Of a DNA stretch of 64,000 bases, positions 49,961 through 64,000 are shown piece after piece (the stretch's first letter is position 1; each line of letters opens with the position of its first letter). This DNA is from Vanilla planifolia (Eukaryota; Streptophyta; Magnoliopsida; Asparagales; Orchidaceae), in NCBI GenBank assembly GCA_023846275.1, contig CM043868.1, forward strand, positions 19,935,755 through 19,999,754. The letters run 5' to 3'. Both the position numbers and the translations under genes were made by a program. The notes beneath the pieces are model-generated. The model made no database searches. It saw only the letters and a program-made list of their open reading frames with translations, and was not told where the DNA came from.

Positions 49961-51374
49961 ATAACTACAAGACACAACATAAACAATATAATAAATTCAA
50001 AAAAAATTTAAACTAACAAAAATTATCATATTTATTTAGCCAAATTTAGTATCTATAAAGTAGTATAAACCAAATATAAAAAATTTCAAAATGCAAATAC
50101 AATTAAATCATATTCAATACTAAACATCTATCAAATCTCACATGGCTAGAGTATGATTATCTCTATTATGGCTAATCCCCCAACTTGTGTTGTCGTAGAT
50201 ATATGACTTATGATATAATACTAGTAGGACAATAACCTTAATAGATAAATCAAATATGATAATAAATATAAGTAATATCAATGTAACATATTAACGAAAA
50301 AATCATACTGAAATATAAACTAATAATCTTAGCATGCTAGGTATAAATAATGGTAACAAATAAAATCATAAATATATTTTTAATTTAATCTTATTTTTGT
50401 ATATTTTATTTAACCATAATTTTGATTTTCTCTTAATAATTATACTCTAGATCTAATTATAAATGTCTAATTACTTTAACCCCCCTTCTTTTGAGTTTGT
50501 AAAATTGTATTACTTATCATAAAAGTTATTTGAATTGGTAAATTTTATATGTTACAAGGTATAAGTATAAGAAAATGCATTTTAATTTTATTAGCTTTTA
50601 TTATTTTGAGAGAACATTGTTGATACAACTCAGCTTGTTATTACTTGTGTTTACATGTTAGGATTTACCTTTACTTATTGCATTTTAATCACATTGTGTA
50701 TGTTTGTCATAATGTATTTACCTCTTTTAATCGTTCTTTTGTTATATTCTATTCAATAATGTAAGGAGATTAAGACTCAAGATCTTTCATGTTAATTGGA
50801 TGAAATACTACATGATAATGTAATTGAAGTTTAGCATAATCAGTTAGTAATAATGTCCTCTAATTGCTCTTCCACAATTTCATGTGTATATCATTTTCTT
50901 ATAATTGTTGAGCTAAAGCAAAATGATTGAGCTAAATGACATAGCTTAGTTAGAAAAAAAATTATATAACATATATGCAAATTAATATATCTTTTGGATC
51001 GTATTGTATTATGGGTCAATTAATATATTATAATATATACAAAATAATAAAATTAATCATGTAGAAAAGTATATCAATAAGAAGCTTTTATTAGATTCAC
51101 CAATGTAATGTATTAACATATCTTGCTTATTTAATATTTTCATTGATCCATTTATTCTTTCTAATCAGTAACTATTCTAATTTTCAAGCTTAATTTTGTT
51201 TTTTTTTTTGAAGTGATAAAGTGTAAGATGAACTCTTGTGGCTATCAAATTTGAGCAACATCATTTATTCTTTTTTGATGTAACTTAAGTTTTCTTTTCA
51301 TGTGATGAAATATAAATTATAAGATGCACTCTCGTGGCCCTATGTAGCCTCAGTATCATCTTTTATTCACTTTT
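49961..51374. other. AT-rich intergenic DNA, nothing recognised
   Basis: No gene. Two similar stretches near 51205 and 51305 (AAGTGATAAAGTGTAAGATG and GATGAAATATAAATTATAAG with CACTCTCGTGGC or AACTCTTGTGGC) suggest a small duplication of ~100 bp. Confidence 0.4.
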
Positions 51375-53455
51375 TGTTAGGTCATTCTTATTTTGACAAG
51401 TTAAGTCTTAAATATTTAGTATTTTGTTCTAATATACTTATCTAATATGAATGGGGTTTAATTATGAAGAACTAGTAATGTATTTTTGAAGATGATGAAT
51501 TAGTAGTCTTCAAAATTTTTTAAAATGTTTAACAAGCTTCAATAATTAAAGACATGTACATCAACTTTGAAAAGATTTTATTTTTATTATGTAATAAAAT
51601 ATTAACTTATTGATTATTAATTATAAGACACATCCTTTTATTCAAATTCTACTTAAGCATCTAAAATGTTAAATCTTTGATTTAGAAAACATATATGATT
51701 CAATTTTTCAATCACTTAATCATTTCTTTGGTTAAATCTTACTTATAGATCTTTTTTTCAAACTTCATGTTGTGTTAATTCTTAAAGTTTGGTTAAATTA
51801 GAAAACAAATGTTAAATTTTTTAATTAAAAAAGTTAAAAAAGATCCTTAACCATAACCCAAGTACAAAGCACTTAAACAAACCAAGCCAGAGAGGGACTG
51901 GTAAGCCTCATGTTAGAATATCAACTAAAACCAAGTCAAGTTAGATTTGAAATTGGTTAGGGTATAGTTTTGAACACAATTGGGGTAAAACAGATGAAGG
52001 ATTGAGCTAAGCTAAACTCAAATTAAATATACAGTGAGTCAGGTTGCACCATAAACATGAATTTACTTATAAGTATATGAGTGGCCCAAGTGACAAAATC
52101 TTAAGCACACAAGGGGGAGCCAACCTTATTTCGGCTTGATTTATATGTGCATAGAAGTTACTATAAAGAGTAAACCCTTTAACAATTTTACCATGTAGGA
52201 CTAAAGTTTTGGCACAATATGCTTCCAAAGTTAGAGCAACTTAGTGTCATATGATCACGCATTTTCATAATCAAACGATAAAGATTATATCCCTTTATTT
52301 AAATATTGATCTTGATCCATCTTATTATCTATTTGATGAGTCTGATTGAATGGTTATGATTGATTTCACCCTTTTTATACAACAACCCAGATCTCTCCAG
52401 TTTGAATCCTACAGTTGAGATCTATTATCATTGCGAATCAAACAATCTATATCTTATCCAACTTGATCAAATGACTTAGATCTAATCTTGCTTGATTTAA
52501 TAGTCCACAACTCATCCACTTTTACAATCTTTATTCTGACGATCCAAAACTTCTTCAATCAAATCCATGGCTCCAGTTAACCCTACCTAACGGTTAATTC
52601 CTTAGTCATTAGTTAAGCTATTTAGAAAAATATTTTAAATTTTTTAATAATAATTTTTTAAAATACTTTTCCTTGATTTTCTAATAGTTATGATCAATTT
52701 TTTATATAAATATAATTATTATGAATGAAAAGGTTAATAAATATGAACAAGATTTTAAGATTTTAAAAAGATATGTCATGATATTTCACTAGTATAAAAT
52801 CTTTAGACAATATACTATAACTTAGGGTTATTCAAAATTTTAAATTCTTTAATCTAAATCTAAATCTTATAAGCTTTTATTTTTCTATTTTTATTCATAA
52901 TTTTGAACTCTTTGTATCTTACTTTATTCATTAACAAGCATAAAAAATATTTATTTCTTATTATATTTTTGTTTTTTTTTGGGTTGGGTAGCCCCACATT
53001 TATGAAAGCCTAAGTTTTGTTTGATCTCATTAAAAATTTGAGTTGGGGTTAAGCTCGCAAAAACTTGATTTATAATTGAACCAAGAAAAACTAGGATGTT
53101 AGAGGTGAATCATAAGAAAAAAAATTAAAGTAGTTTGAAAATGAATCATATAAAAAAATCTCAAATTATAATTTGTTTTAATAGTGGTGTTTTTTCCCAA
53201 CTTAGATTAGGGGGTGGACATATATTTTTAGCTTGAATCAAACTACCTAAACATTTTAGTATACTATTTTAATTTTAATTTTAATATTTTTAATCATAAA
53301 AATTAAAAATTATATATAAATTTGAATATCAAGATTTTTTTATAAAAATAAAATTAGTTTATAAAGAATATTTAAAAAAGAAATATAATAAAAAATTAGT
53401 AAAAAGTCTTTAAAACCTATAATTCACACCCCTATTGTGGATTTACACACTTATT
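51375..53455 (+). repeat. Sirevirus-like (Ty1/copia) LTR remnant, copy 2
   Basis: It starts TGTTAGGTCATTCTTATTTT and is collinear with 11664-13600. It ends near AACCTATAATTCACACCCCT. It is longer than copy 1, partly because of an extra stretch of GATCT/GATCCA-type sequence around 52310-52450 and a repeated AATCATA(AG)AAAAAA part near 53110-53160. No target duplication or primer site is clear. Same orientation as copy 1. Confidence 0.55.
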
Positions 53456-55329
53456 TTACTTCATTTTTTGTATTAATTTATTTTATAAATTTTAAATTAA
53501 TTTTTTTTGTTATGATTGTGTTATTTAGCCTAATGAGCATACAAAATGTTGGTTGAAAATGAATCTCATGTAATACCAAATTACATACATAAATTAATGT
53601 CTTAAACATATACCTGAAGTAAACCATCCTAAAATAAGATCAATATCTTTATAAACATAATATACATAGTTATCACTTGTGAAAAATATTTGATTAATAT
53701 AAATAGTTTCCAATGAAGTGCCATTAATGACAATACGCCAAGCATGTAAAATACGCGATGCTTGCAAGTAACCAATAAACACATAAAGCATATGAAGAAG
53801 GTATGAAATCATTGCCCAATTAGCTTTTTAATTCTTTCAATTTTTAAGTCTATAAATTGCATTCATCAAGACAATAATTAGATAAACATAAGCTATATAT
53901 GAATGCTTACCTTAATCTGGATGTGTATATCGCATAAAGCTAGTTGATCAGATGAGTTTGTTGTGCCACCCATTCAAATCTTGATCATCTTTGTATGACC
54001 AATCTCTTATATGGATCAAACATACATGTTGGTGCTCATTGGTCATTCCTTTATCATATGATTATGTTGTCATTCATCATACTACATAACTAATCTTTGT
54101 AATAGACTTTTCTTTGGCTAAGTACATTGATAGGTGTAGATTGACAACCTCTTTCATTATGCTTATAATTCATTTTTGGTTTGTCCTATTATAGTTACTC
54201 CTTTGTGCATTGATGTAGGATAATATGTTAAAATAAGATAAAGAGGCTAAGCACTTTCCTGGTAGTTTGATGCTTTTTGTGGATGTTGGATAACAAGTCA
54301 ACATCTCATCTTCTCAAGACACCTTTGGAATCATACTGTTAAATTGTTCGCACACAACATTCTTGTATCACACAAGCTTGGTGATGAAACTCCTCTTTAG
54401 TAAATGTAATGCTTATTCCATAATCTTCGAGTAAATCCAAAACATTCGAGGACCATAGACATGCTATTTCTTGAGAGGCTCTATGGGAATCTCTCGAACT
54501 TAATATAGATCATCACATAATCACCCTCAATAAACTTAAAAAAACTCAGAAGTGTTACTCTCATATCACATAAGCTTGGTGATAGCACTTTATTACTTCA
54601 TTTCAAAAATTCATTAATTCATGACTTAAGTTCTTATCAATTGCTTGAACTTTAGCACATCTCAATTGTTTACAAGCTAAAACATGTTTTATCAAATTAT
54701 CTTGCATCATGCATGGTTCAAACTACTCCTTTAAGGTGCATGCCTTTAGTCGTCATCATATGATCCCTTTATTAGATTGGTCTAACACTTCATCAACCTT
54801 TTGCCTGAATGTCCACAACATTGATTACCCATGTGCTGTATGGTTCCTTTATGGTTCTTAGTTTGGCCTCTATGCTTCACTGATGTGGTGCATCATCTTA
54901 AATGCTTCAGTCTAGATCTTAATGGACTCCATGGATTTCATTCTCTTATGATCTTAAGGCTTGTGTGGATTATATTTTTTATACTATAGACCTCTAAATT
55001 GTGCATAATGGTAGCAAATTGCTTAAGATGTCATTGCGGACTAGCTTATTGAAAGAAAGTGGAAACTCAACACCCATCCAAGCCTTAGTCAATTCTTGAA
55101 GTTTTTGATTGTTTGTTTCAATGTTTAATAAAGCATAATGTTTATCTAGGTACAATTTCTAGCTTGTAAAAAAACTTAACAATTCAAAAAAAAATCTTGA
55201 TTTGTAGTGATTACAATGTATAATTAAACATGTTCATGAAATTGCTTTCCAAAAATCTCAAATTCTTCTTTGGACCATACTATGAATCTTCTTAAACTCC
55301 CATCTCTATCTCATGGTTGCATAATCAAC
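53456..55329. other. Intergenic DNA, slightly higher GC, with exon-like minus-strand fragments
   Basis: On the minus strand, 53760-53605 contains an open stretch reading ASRILHAWRIVINGTSLET. It is bounded by an AG-like acceptor and a CAG-GTATATG donor, and another donor (AAG-GTAAGC) lies near 53916. This could be a decayed gene or retroelement piece; I cannot name it. From 54200 to 55000 two related stretches contain CACAAGCTTGGTGAT and CATAAGCTTGGTGAT. Confidence 0.25.
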
Positions 55330-56395
55330 TCTCTCTCTCTCTCTCTCTCTCTCCATTTGTTTGATTATTTTCCTCTAAAAAAAAAAAAAAATCCTAAATT
55401 TTCTCAAATTCTTGATGGCACCACATCCTCTTCCTCTTAATTCCTCACTGCTCCCAAGGTAACACACAAAACTTCTTCCATTTTCTAATACTCTTACATG
55501 GTCATCGATTTTCCTTCTATATATATATATATATATACACGCCCCCATCGATTTCCTCTTCTTGGCTCTTCGTATTCCTTAAAACGTCCCATTGCCCACT
55601 TTACTGCCTCTTGGTTTTCGATGGTTACCAATCGATTTGAGTTCCTGACAAGTTTTAGAAAATTAGGTTAAATAAAAATTAATCAAGTTTAGTGATTTTC
55701 AAACTTTTTTATATGTTTTAATCAATTAGATCTCCAAAAATTCACCAACAAATTTTATTTAATTCCACTCTAAGAGTTGTAATGTAGATAATTTTCATAT
55801 TTTTTTTTGTATCATTTAAGATTTTTAATATTTCTAAAACTAAAAGTTCTCAATATAATTATTTTATTATTTTTTAATACTTGGCCTTTGCAACACTTCA
55901 TTTTTTATATCTGGTTAATTTTATTATAATCCTCTTGGCCAAGTTTCATAACTTTATAGCTTCAACTAATATTTTTGATAATTTTTGGCATTTTCAACTC
56001 TATAAAAGACTATTATTTAATTCTTAAAATTGCCTTGTCCCTTTTTTTGAGGTCTATGTACTTTTGATTTTCATCGTTTGGGTACCAATGTGTTCCTAGC
56101 AATTTATTATATCATTTTCTAAGCTTGCCTATCTTTTATAGAAGTCATAACTGTTTTTGCTTAATGCGTGAATTTTTAAGAAAAATTTAATAATTCATTA
56201 AAAATCTTAAAAATGATAAAGTCATTATTTAGCCTATTTAGTCTCTTCTAATGATATTTATAATTTTTTTTCCTCTTTGAAGCGCTAGTCAACCTTGACT
56301 ATTATTTTTCACCATCAAATTATTCATAATAAATTTAAAATTCTAAACTAATTATTTAAATAATTCACCTTACTTTCGTGATGTTACGAGTATTT
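55330..56395 (-). repeat. Minus-strand LTR relic with CT microsatellite
   Basis: Read on the minus strand, it begins near 56392 with GTAACATCACGAAAGTAAG and continues TTTAGAATTTTAAATTTATT, similar to the start of the LTR at 28381. A TA-rich TATA-like tract (55519-55540) precedes a purine-rich leader and a (GA)n tract (CT on plus, 55327-55354), the same layout as at 29333-29449. The far end is not found. It also aligns in part with 30780-31720. Confidence 0.4.
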
Positions 56396-57370
56396 CACCA
56401 TTTTGCATCATTTTTTTCCTATCATATCCACCATCTATTAAGAATAATCTTATGCCTTCTACACTTTTTAATAACTTATTTCTAAGTATATTAAATGTAA
56501 ACAATCATTTGAAAGTAAAGATGTCATCGATGTTGATATATATACGTGATTCACCTTATGGTAATGATGCTTCTATTCCAAAGTGAGTTTAGGAGATCAT
56601 GGACATCAATTTTTGTGATTTATATACTATAGGATATTTGGTTATGTTAATTGTTAAAGTGTTTATTTTATCTACATAGATCATTATATGTAAACATATT
56701 TAAGAAAACTTAATGGATGATTATATAGATTTGTTATTTTACTTACCTTTAGAGTAGATTGAGTTATTTCATCACTAATTATCAACATGTCTATTGTTTT
56801 AATTATGAAATTTCATAAGTTGCTTTTAATGGATTCATTTGTGGTATTTTTATTAAATTAGATACAATTTGTTAGATAAATTGTTAAAAGCTTCATGTCA
56901 TATGGATTTGACACTTATAATCATATTAAAACTATCTTATTTAGATCCATATGTGTTACTTAAGCTAGAGTTGGTACGCCACAAACAACTATTTATTTTT
57001 AGATTAAGAAGTAATATGTTTATGGCAAAGTTATATAATGATTTCATTCATGATCTAGTTTTTTTTGTCTTAGCTTATTAGCATATGGTCCAAAATTGTA
57101 CCTTATTGAAAGATGCACTAGACACTTCATCACTGGTATTCATTATAGCTAAGTTTTTTATGTTAGGAGAATTTAATATGGACCAACTTGGTGCCAGTTA
57201 TACTTATGTTAGATGCTAGAGTTTACTTATATTTATTATATTTTAATCACATTATATGTCACAATAAAATTACATTTGCATCTTTTGTGATTCCTTGGGA
57301 CTTATTTAATTAAGATCATAGGTTATTATAATCACTAAATTGAATAAGAAGTCATGTTAGATAGAATATT
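56396..57370. other. AT-rich intergenic DNA, nothing recognised
   Basis: A 70-codon open stretch at 56869-57081 has a Leu-rich sequence. It has some resemblance to retroelement-encoded peptides (AKLYNDFIHDL) but no certain motif. Confidence 0.3.
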
Positions 57371-58098
57371 TGTAACATTCCTAACCTTCCAAGAGAGGTA
57401 TTATCTCACATTTTTATTTTTAGAATGATCTTGCATTATAGATAGGCATTTATTAAAGTCTTCAAAAGGGGGGATGCACCTTTTAAGAGCATAAGAAAAA
57501 ATGTGAGTGATCAAGATAATATCTTTCTAGGAAAGTTAGGGATATTATAATTTGGTATCAAAGATAATCTTGTTAATAGTCTAATATAAGGGTCAAAACC
57601 TAGATACTATCTATGAATCGATATGGGAACTTAACTTTGAAGAAGGTAAAGAATATCTAAATGATAGGAATCGAGAGAAATAATCACATATTGGCTATTG
57701 TGATGATGATCTTATCTTAAGAAGAGTCTCTTCTTTTAAAGATTTGATACTTATCTATAATTTAAGATTATTTCTATAATAGACAATGTGAGATAATATC
57801 TTTCTAAAAAAACCAATGATGCTATAATATGATATAAAATTTAACTCTAGTGTTAGTGTAATGTAAAGGATAGACCTTAAAGACTATTTTGAATCAAATA
57901 AAAGTACTTAACCCTAAAGACGATAATGAACATTAAAGGTTATGAGTTAGAATGGATAATCTCATATTGCCTGTTATTAGAATGATCTTAGGCTATATAT
58001 AGTTATTCTTGAAAATCTTCAAAAGGAGAGATAATTTTTTAGATAAAAAAAAAATCCAAATGATCATAATACTTCTTTAGGAAGTCAAGAATATTACA
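57371..58098 (+). mobile_element. TRIM-like array: three short LTR-like units with two interiors
   Basis: Unit 1 (57371-57549) starts TGTAACATTCC and ends GGATATTATA. It is followed at once by TTTGGTATCAAAG, close to the Met-tRNA primer site TGGTATCAGAG. Unit 2 (about 57670-57826) ends GATGCTATA and is followed by the decayed ATATGATATAAAAT. Unit 3 (about 57945-58098) ends AATATTACA. Unit ends are 277 and 272 bp apart. The two interiors are also alike (GGGTCAAAACCTAGATACTA against GGATAGACCTTAAAGACTA, then AACTTAACTTTGAAGA against TACTTAACCCTAAAGA). Short terminal repeats with a primer site and no coding interior define terminal-repeat retrotransposons in miniature, which often form such tandem chains. 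Confidence 0.55.
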
Positions 58099-60600
<2,502 letters not shown>

Positions 60601-60676
60601 CGAACAAAAGAAACTGAAACGATTCATCACTTCTTTGAAGCTGTTCACGCAATCGAGTACTTGTTCTCAGAAGATA

Positions 60677-60686
60677 AAACCCTAAA
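60677..60686 (+). promoter_or_regulatory. Telobox upstream of the PPR gene
   Basis: AAACCCTAAA lies about 30 bases before the first ATG, probably in the promoter or 5' leader. Teloboxes are common in plant genes for ribosomal proteins and organelle biogenesis, which fits a PPR gene. Confidence 0.5.
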
Positions 60687-60716
60687 ACCTCTGATCGTTT
60701 TCTACTTTACCCTAGC

Positions 60717-62720
60717 ATGCTCTCAGGCCTGACCGATCGCCGGCACTTAATGGCGTTGCCGAAACTCCTTCCAATGGCACAGCGAAGTTTCAAATCATTC
60801 CCGTTTTACTCCGTGCGCTTTTTCTCCTTGTCCTCCCCAGAGGAGGCAGCTCTGGACCGTCGCCGTCGCCACCGGTTCCTTGGCATGGCTCCTCCATCTC
60901 CCCTCTCCGAAATTCCGCTTCCACCGCCACCTGGCCAGCATCCCGTTCAAAAAACCATAGTATGCCCAAGCGTCCCTAAGCTCCCCGAACCCGTTTCTGT
61001 CCTCTCGGGCTCCCGCCTCAATCTACACAATAACATACTCTCTCTCCTCCGCTCTGGCGATCTCCAAGAGGCCAGCCTCCTAGTCCGCCACTCCGTATAC
61101 TCCAACTGCCGTCCCACCATATATACAATTAACGCTGTCCTCTCTGCCCTCCTCCGCGAAAAGCTCCAGGCCGAACTTTTGGCCCTCCATCGCTTTGTCA
61201 TCCAGGCGGGCATCGTCCCAAATATCGTCACCCACAACCTGATAATCCAGTGTTACGTTGATCGACGCAGGTTAGATCTCGCCATCGAATACTATCGTTT
61301 CTTCTGTCGTGAACTCCCTCTTTTGCCATCTCCGACCACCTATAGGATTTTAATTGAAGCTCTTGTTGATGCCTCCCGGATAGAAGATGCGCTGCAGTTA
61401 ATTGAAGAAATGGTCTCCATGATTAAACCAGATGCTGAAGTTTACAACCTTCTCATGTCTACGCTTGTTGATAACGGGGATCCAGAACGTGCTCTGCGCT
61501 TATATGAAGAGCTCAAAGAGAAGCTGGATGAGGACCCCAAGGATATTCATGGAACTATTCGTGGTGGATTAATGAAGGCTTATTTTAAAAAGGGAATGGA
61601 TTGTGAGGCGATGGAGCTGTACAATTCTGTTATTGGCGAGGAGTGTTCTTGGTTTAAGTTCAGTGCACGGAATCATAATTCTGTTCTTGATGCTCTCTGT
61701 CAAAATGGCAAGTTAGAAGAGGCATTGGCCTTGTTTGAGAAGATGATGAGCGAACATTCCCCTCCAGTGAGAGTTTCTGTGGATTTGGAGAGTTTTAAAC
61801 TAATCGCGAATGGTTTTTGTGCCACTGGCAGATTTAAAGAGGCTATCAATGTCTTTGGTAAGATTGGTGAGAAAAATATCAGTGCAGATACTTTAACTTA
61901 TAATAATTTGATTAGGAAGCTTGGGGAGAATGGAATGCTGGCAGAGGCTGAAGAGCTTCATAGACAAATGTGTGAACATGGAGTTAAACCAAATGAGCTT
62001 ACTTTTGTTTTACTAATGGAAACATGTTTCAGTATAGAGAAAATTGAAGACGTGACTAGGTATTTCAATGTAATGGTGGAATCAGGATTGCAACCTGGTT
62101 CATTGACTTACAATATGATCCTAACTGGGTTTGTGAAAGCTGGTAGACTGGATGAGGCTAGGGTTTACTTTAATGAGATGTTGGAGAAGGAGTTGAAATG
62201 GGATCTTGCAAGTTATGAGATATTGCTGGAGGCTTTTTGTGAGGTTGATAGACTGGAGGATGTGCTAATTGTGGTTAAAGCCCTTATGATGGATGATGGC
62301 ATGGTTTTTAGACCAGAGATGGTGGAGCTTGTGGAGGCTGCTGCAAGGAGAGCAAAGAAGGAGGAGGAATTGGTGAAATTTTATGATGAGGTGGACAAGG
62401 AGAAAGAAGAAGCATTGATTCGAGCAGCTGAGGAAAAGGCAAGATTAGATGCTCTTGATAGGGAAGAGAGGCTGAGGAAAAGAGATGAAGCTAAGGCTAA
62501 GCAGGCTGCTACTACAAAAATCACTAAAGAACATATTGAAATGCACATCAAACGAAATTTGTTGAGTAATATGGAAGAGAGACAAGATGCACCACTACTC
62601 AGTGGAATTTCCTGGAATGGGAGTCAACTAAGACAGGTTTCTGATAATGTTACTTTAACTGAAGGATTCAATATTGCGAAAGAATTTGCTTCCCATAGTA
62701 GTCAAGGAACAAGTCCATAG
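60717..62720 (+). CDS. P-class pentatricopeptide repeat protein, probably organellar (similar in layout to At3g49240/NUWA type)
   Basis: This is a single uninterrupted exon of 667 codons. The first ~60 residues are rich in Arg, Ser and Leu with few acids, as in a mitochondrial or plastid targeting peptide. A second ATG at 60750 (MALPKLLPM) is an equally plausible start. From about residue 132 to 525 there are roughly 11 tandem PPR motifs of 35 residues, for example TYNNLIRKLGENGMLAEAEE and LTYNMILTGFVKAGRLDEAR, with no E, DYW or PLS features. Residues about 545-600 are Lys/Glu/Ala/Arg-rich and likely a coiled coil (KEKEEALIRAAEEKARLDAL). Such proteins bind organelle RNA and act in splicing, editing or stability. 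The PPR plus C-terminal coiled-coil layout recalls Arabidopsis At3g49240 (EMB1796/NUWA), an editing cofactor, but this is from memory and not proven. The 5' third is GC-rich and the rest AT-rich. Confidence 0.93.
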   Translation: MLSGLTDRRHLMALPKLLPMAQRSFKSFPFYSVRFFSLSSPEEAALDRRRRHRFLGMAPPSPLSEIPLPPPPGQHPVQKTIVCPSVPKLPEPVSVLSGSRLNLHNNILSLLRSGDLQEASLLVRHSVYSNCRPTIYTINAVLSALLREKLQAELLALHRFVIQAGIVPNIVTHNLIIQCYVDRRRLDLAIEYYRFFCRELPLLPSPTTYRILIEALVDASRIEDALQLIEEMVSMIKPDAEVYNLLMSTLVDNGDPERALRLYEELKEKLDEDPKDIHGTIRGGLMKAYFKKGMDCEAMELYNSVIGEECSWFKFSARNHNSVLDALCQNGKLEEALALFEKMMSEHSPPVRVSVDLESFKLIANGFCATGRFKEAINVFGKIGEKNISADTLTYNNLIRKLGENGMLAEAEELHRQMCEHGVKPNELTFVLLMETCFSIEKIEDVTRYFNVMVESGLQPGSLTYNMILTGFVKAGRLDEARVYFNEMLEKELKWDLASYEILLEAFCEVDRLEDVLIVVKALMMDDGMVFRPEMVELVEAAARRAKKEEELVKFYDEVDKEKEEALIRAAEEKARLDALDREERLRKRDEAKAKQAATTKITKEHIEMHIKRNLLSNMEERQDAPLLSGISWNGSQLRQVSDNVTLTEGFNIAKEFASHSSQGTSP

Positions 62721-63297
62721 ATGATGGTTGCATTAATAGGAGATATTCAAAGAGTAATTTGTGTTGGCATTGTCCTCATAAAGCCATTTCATCGTATTGC
62801 TGGGCAGGGAGCAGAATTCTTCTTGGTATTTCCTTCTCGTAATTATTAATATGGTATTGCCACTGACCAATTGCTTTTATGTTTTGTCTTTTAGAAATGG
62901 AAAAAATGAATGTTTAGATAGATTGTTTATCTTAACATAAATACTCGAAAAAAAATAGTTGATTTAATAACGGATGATAATCCTTGTGATATGTCTTGAC
63001 CCTAAAATGACATTGTTATATAAATTTTTCATGTTTTTTGTTTGGCAAAAGTGGTATTTATGGCAAGATAGACGTATATAATATCATATGGGAGAATGTA
63101 CTACAAAGTGGCACCATGTAGGTTTCCCATATGTGGGAATCTCTTTACATGGTTCTAGGTAGGGAATTGTATTCTAGACCACGATCGTAATCTATTTCAA
63201 TGATTGAACTTAGGAATGTGAACATTCATCTAAGAAACATAAATACTGTATTTGACTCATATGTATAGGTGTCTTAATTGCAGAAGTACTAATAAGT
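62721..63297 (+). other. 3' flank of the PPR gene
   Basis: It should contain the 3' UTR. No canonical AATAAA signal is obvious in the first 200 bp. Nothing else recognised. Confidence 0.4.
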
Positions 63298-63466
63298 TAC
63301 GATTATTAAGTATCGAGGATAATGATTTTTTTATTTCCATAAATAAAGGAACCTTTCTTGGAATTTTATGTGGCATTTAGGTTATGGTTATCAAGTATCG
63401 AGGATAATGATTTTTTTATTTTTGTAGATGAAGGAACTTTTCTTGAAATTTTCATGTGGCATTTGG
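63298..63466 (+). repeat. 85-bp tandem duplication
   Basis: AAGTATCGAGGATAATGATT, TTTTTTATTT, GAAGGAAC/AAAGGAAC and ATGTGGCATTT occur at 63308 and again at 63393 with few differences. Confidence 0.9.
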
Positions 63467-64000
63467 ATATCATGCAACTATATTGCAAGTTGGCCACTAG
63501 TATTTGGTTTTAATATAAAAACAATTTTCTTAATGTGTAGAAAGAGGAGAAAGAGGGATGACTAAGAGATATAGTGTATAAGAGTTGATATTTTTTGCCT
63601 TATTTGCATGCATAAAGATAAAAACATAATAAAGTTTTAAAGGTATATCGTCAACATATTCTTTTTATTCAAAGGGGTTTTCATAATAAATCTTGAGTCT
63701 TATCCTTTATCAAAGGATTATTGTTTGAGATATCTCGAAATTTTACTTTTGACCTAGAGTGTTGTAAGTATGAAATTATGTAATTGAGTTTGTAATTAGT
63801 TATATTTTACTTAATTGAGTTTGTGTTGAAAGTTTGATAGATGAAAATAAAATAATAATATAATGGGATGTCTCATAAAAAATATTAATTTAAAAAGATT
63901 TAAAATTTTAATTTGAGCATGTTAATGGATATAGTTCTTTAGAAGAAACTTTTTTAATGTTTGTTTTGTATGTGTTAGAAATCACATTAAGTTGCTGTGA
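63467..64000. other. AT-rich intergenic DNA, nothing recognised
   Basis: No feature recognised up to the window edge. Confidence 0.4.

Noticed and set aside
54473..54498. Small inverted string GAGAGGCTC...GAATCTCTC as a hairpin RNA or terminator
   Set aside because: Only five or so bases pair on each side and there is no associated gene; expected by chance.
60947..61237. 96-codon minus-strand frame within the PPR gene
   Set aside because: Antisense shadow in the GC-rich 5' part; no domain.

Overview
The window is plant nuclear DNA: AT-rich intergenic sequence full of retrotransposon remains, with one convincing host gene near the right end. Three things point to a flowering plant. There is a Ty3/gypsy chromovirus of the Tekay/Del type, primed by initiator tRNA-Met. 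There are Sirevirus-like LTRs. There is an intronless P-class pentatricopeptide repeat (PPR) gene. That gene is very GC-rich at its 5' end and AT-rich towards its 3' end, a gradient common in monocots, so a monocot is likely but not shown. The species cannot be read from the sequence.

Positions 1-10552 hold an almost complete Tekay-like element. Its left LTR is cut by the window edge. The order is LTR, primer site, gag, protease, reverse transcriptase, RNase H, integrase with chromodomain, polypurine tract, LTR. All domains lie in one reading frame, broken by three stop codons, so this copy is dead. The two LTRs differ in tandem-repeat number and by a deletion of about 270 bp. A related solo LTR with a perfect 5-bp target duplication lies at 47100-49955.

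Positions 10553-47094 are a gene-poor desert made of old layered repeats. They include a Sirevirus-like LTR (11664-13600; second copy at 51375-53455), an eroded Ty3/gypsy integrase on the minus strand near 17.5 kb, and two collinear diverged blocks (20.3-23.0 and 23.5-26.8 kb) carrying a 49-bp minisatellite. There is also a 1.4-kb LTR at 28381-29797 with a TATA box, and many local tandem duplications of 48-275 bp. Two GC-richer patches, at 34.3-35.1 and 37.96-38.34 kb, may be unique or gene-derived sequence, and a third at 40.9-41.4 kb is unexplained.

Positions 49956-60600 hold the second Sirevirus-like LTR, a minus-strand LTR relic, a three-unit TRIM-like array at 57371-58098 and a 123-bp AT microsatellite. 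The PPR gene occupies 60717-62720, with a telobox just upstream; it probably encodes an organelle RNA-processing protein. I found no tRNA, rRNA, CRISPR or bacterial-type system. Most repeat calls come from alignment by eye and need a dot plot to fix their borders.
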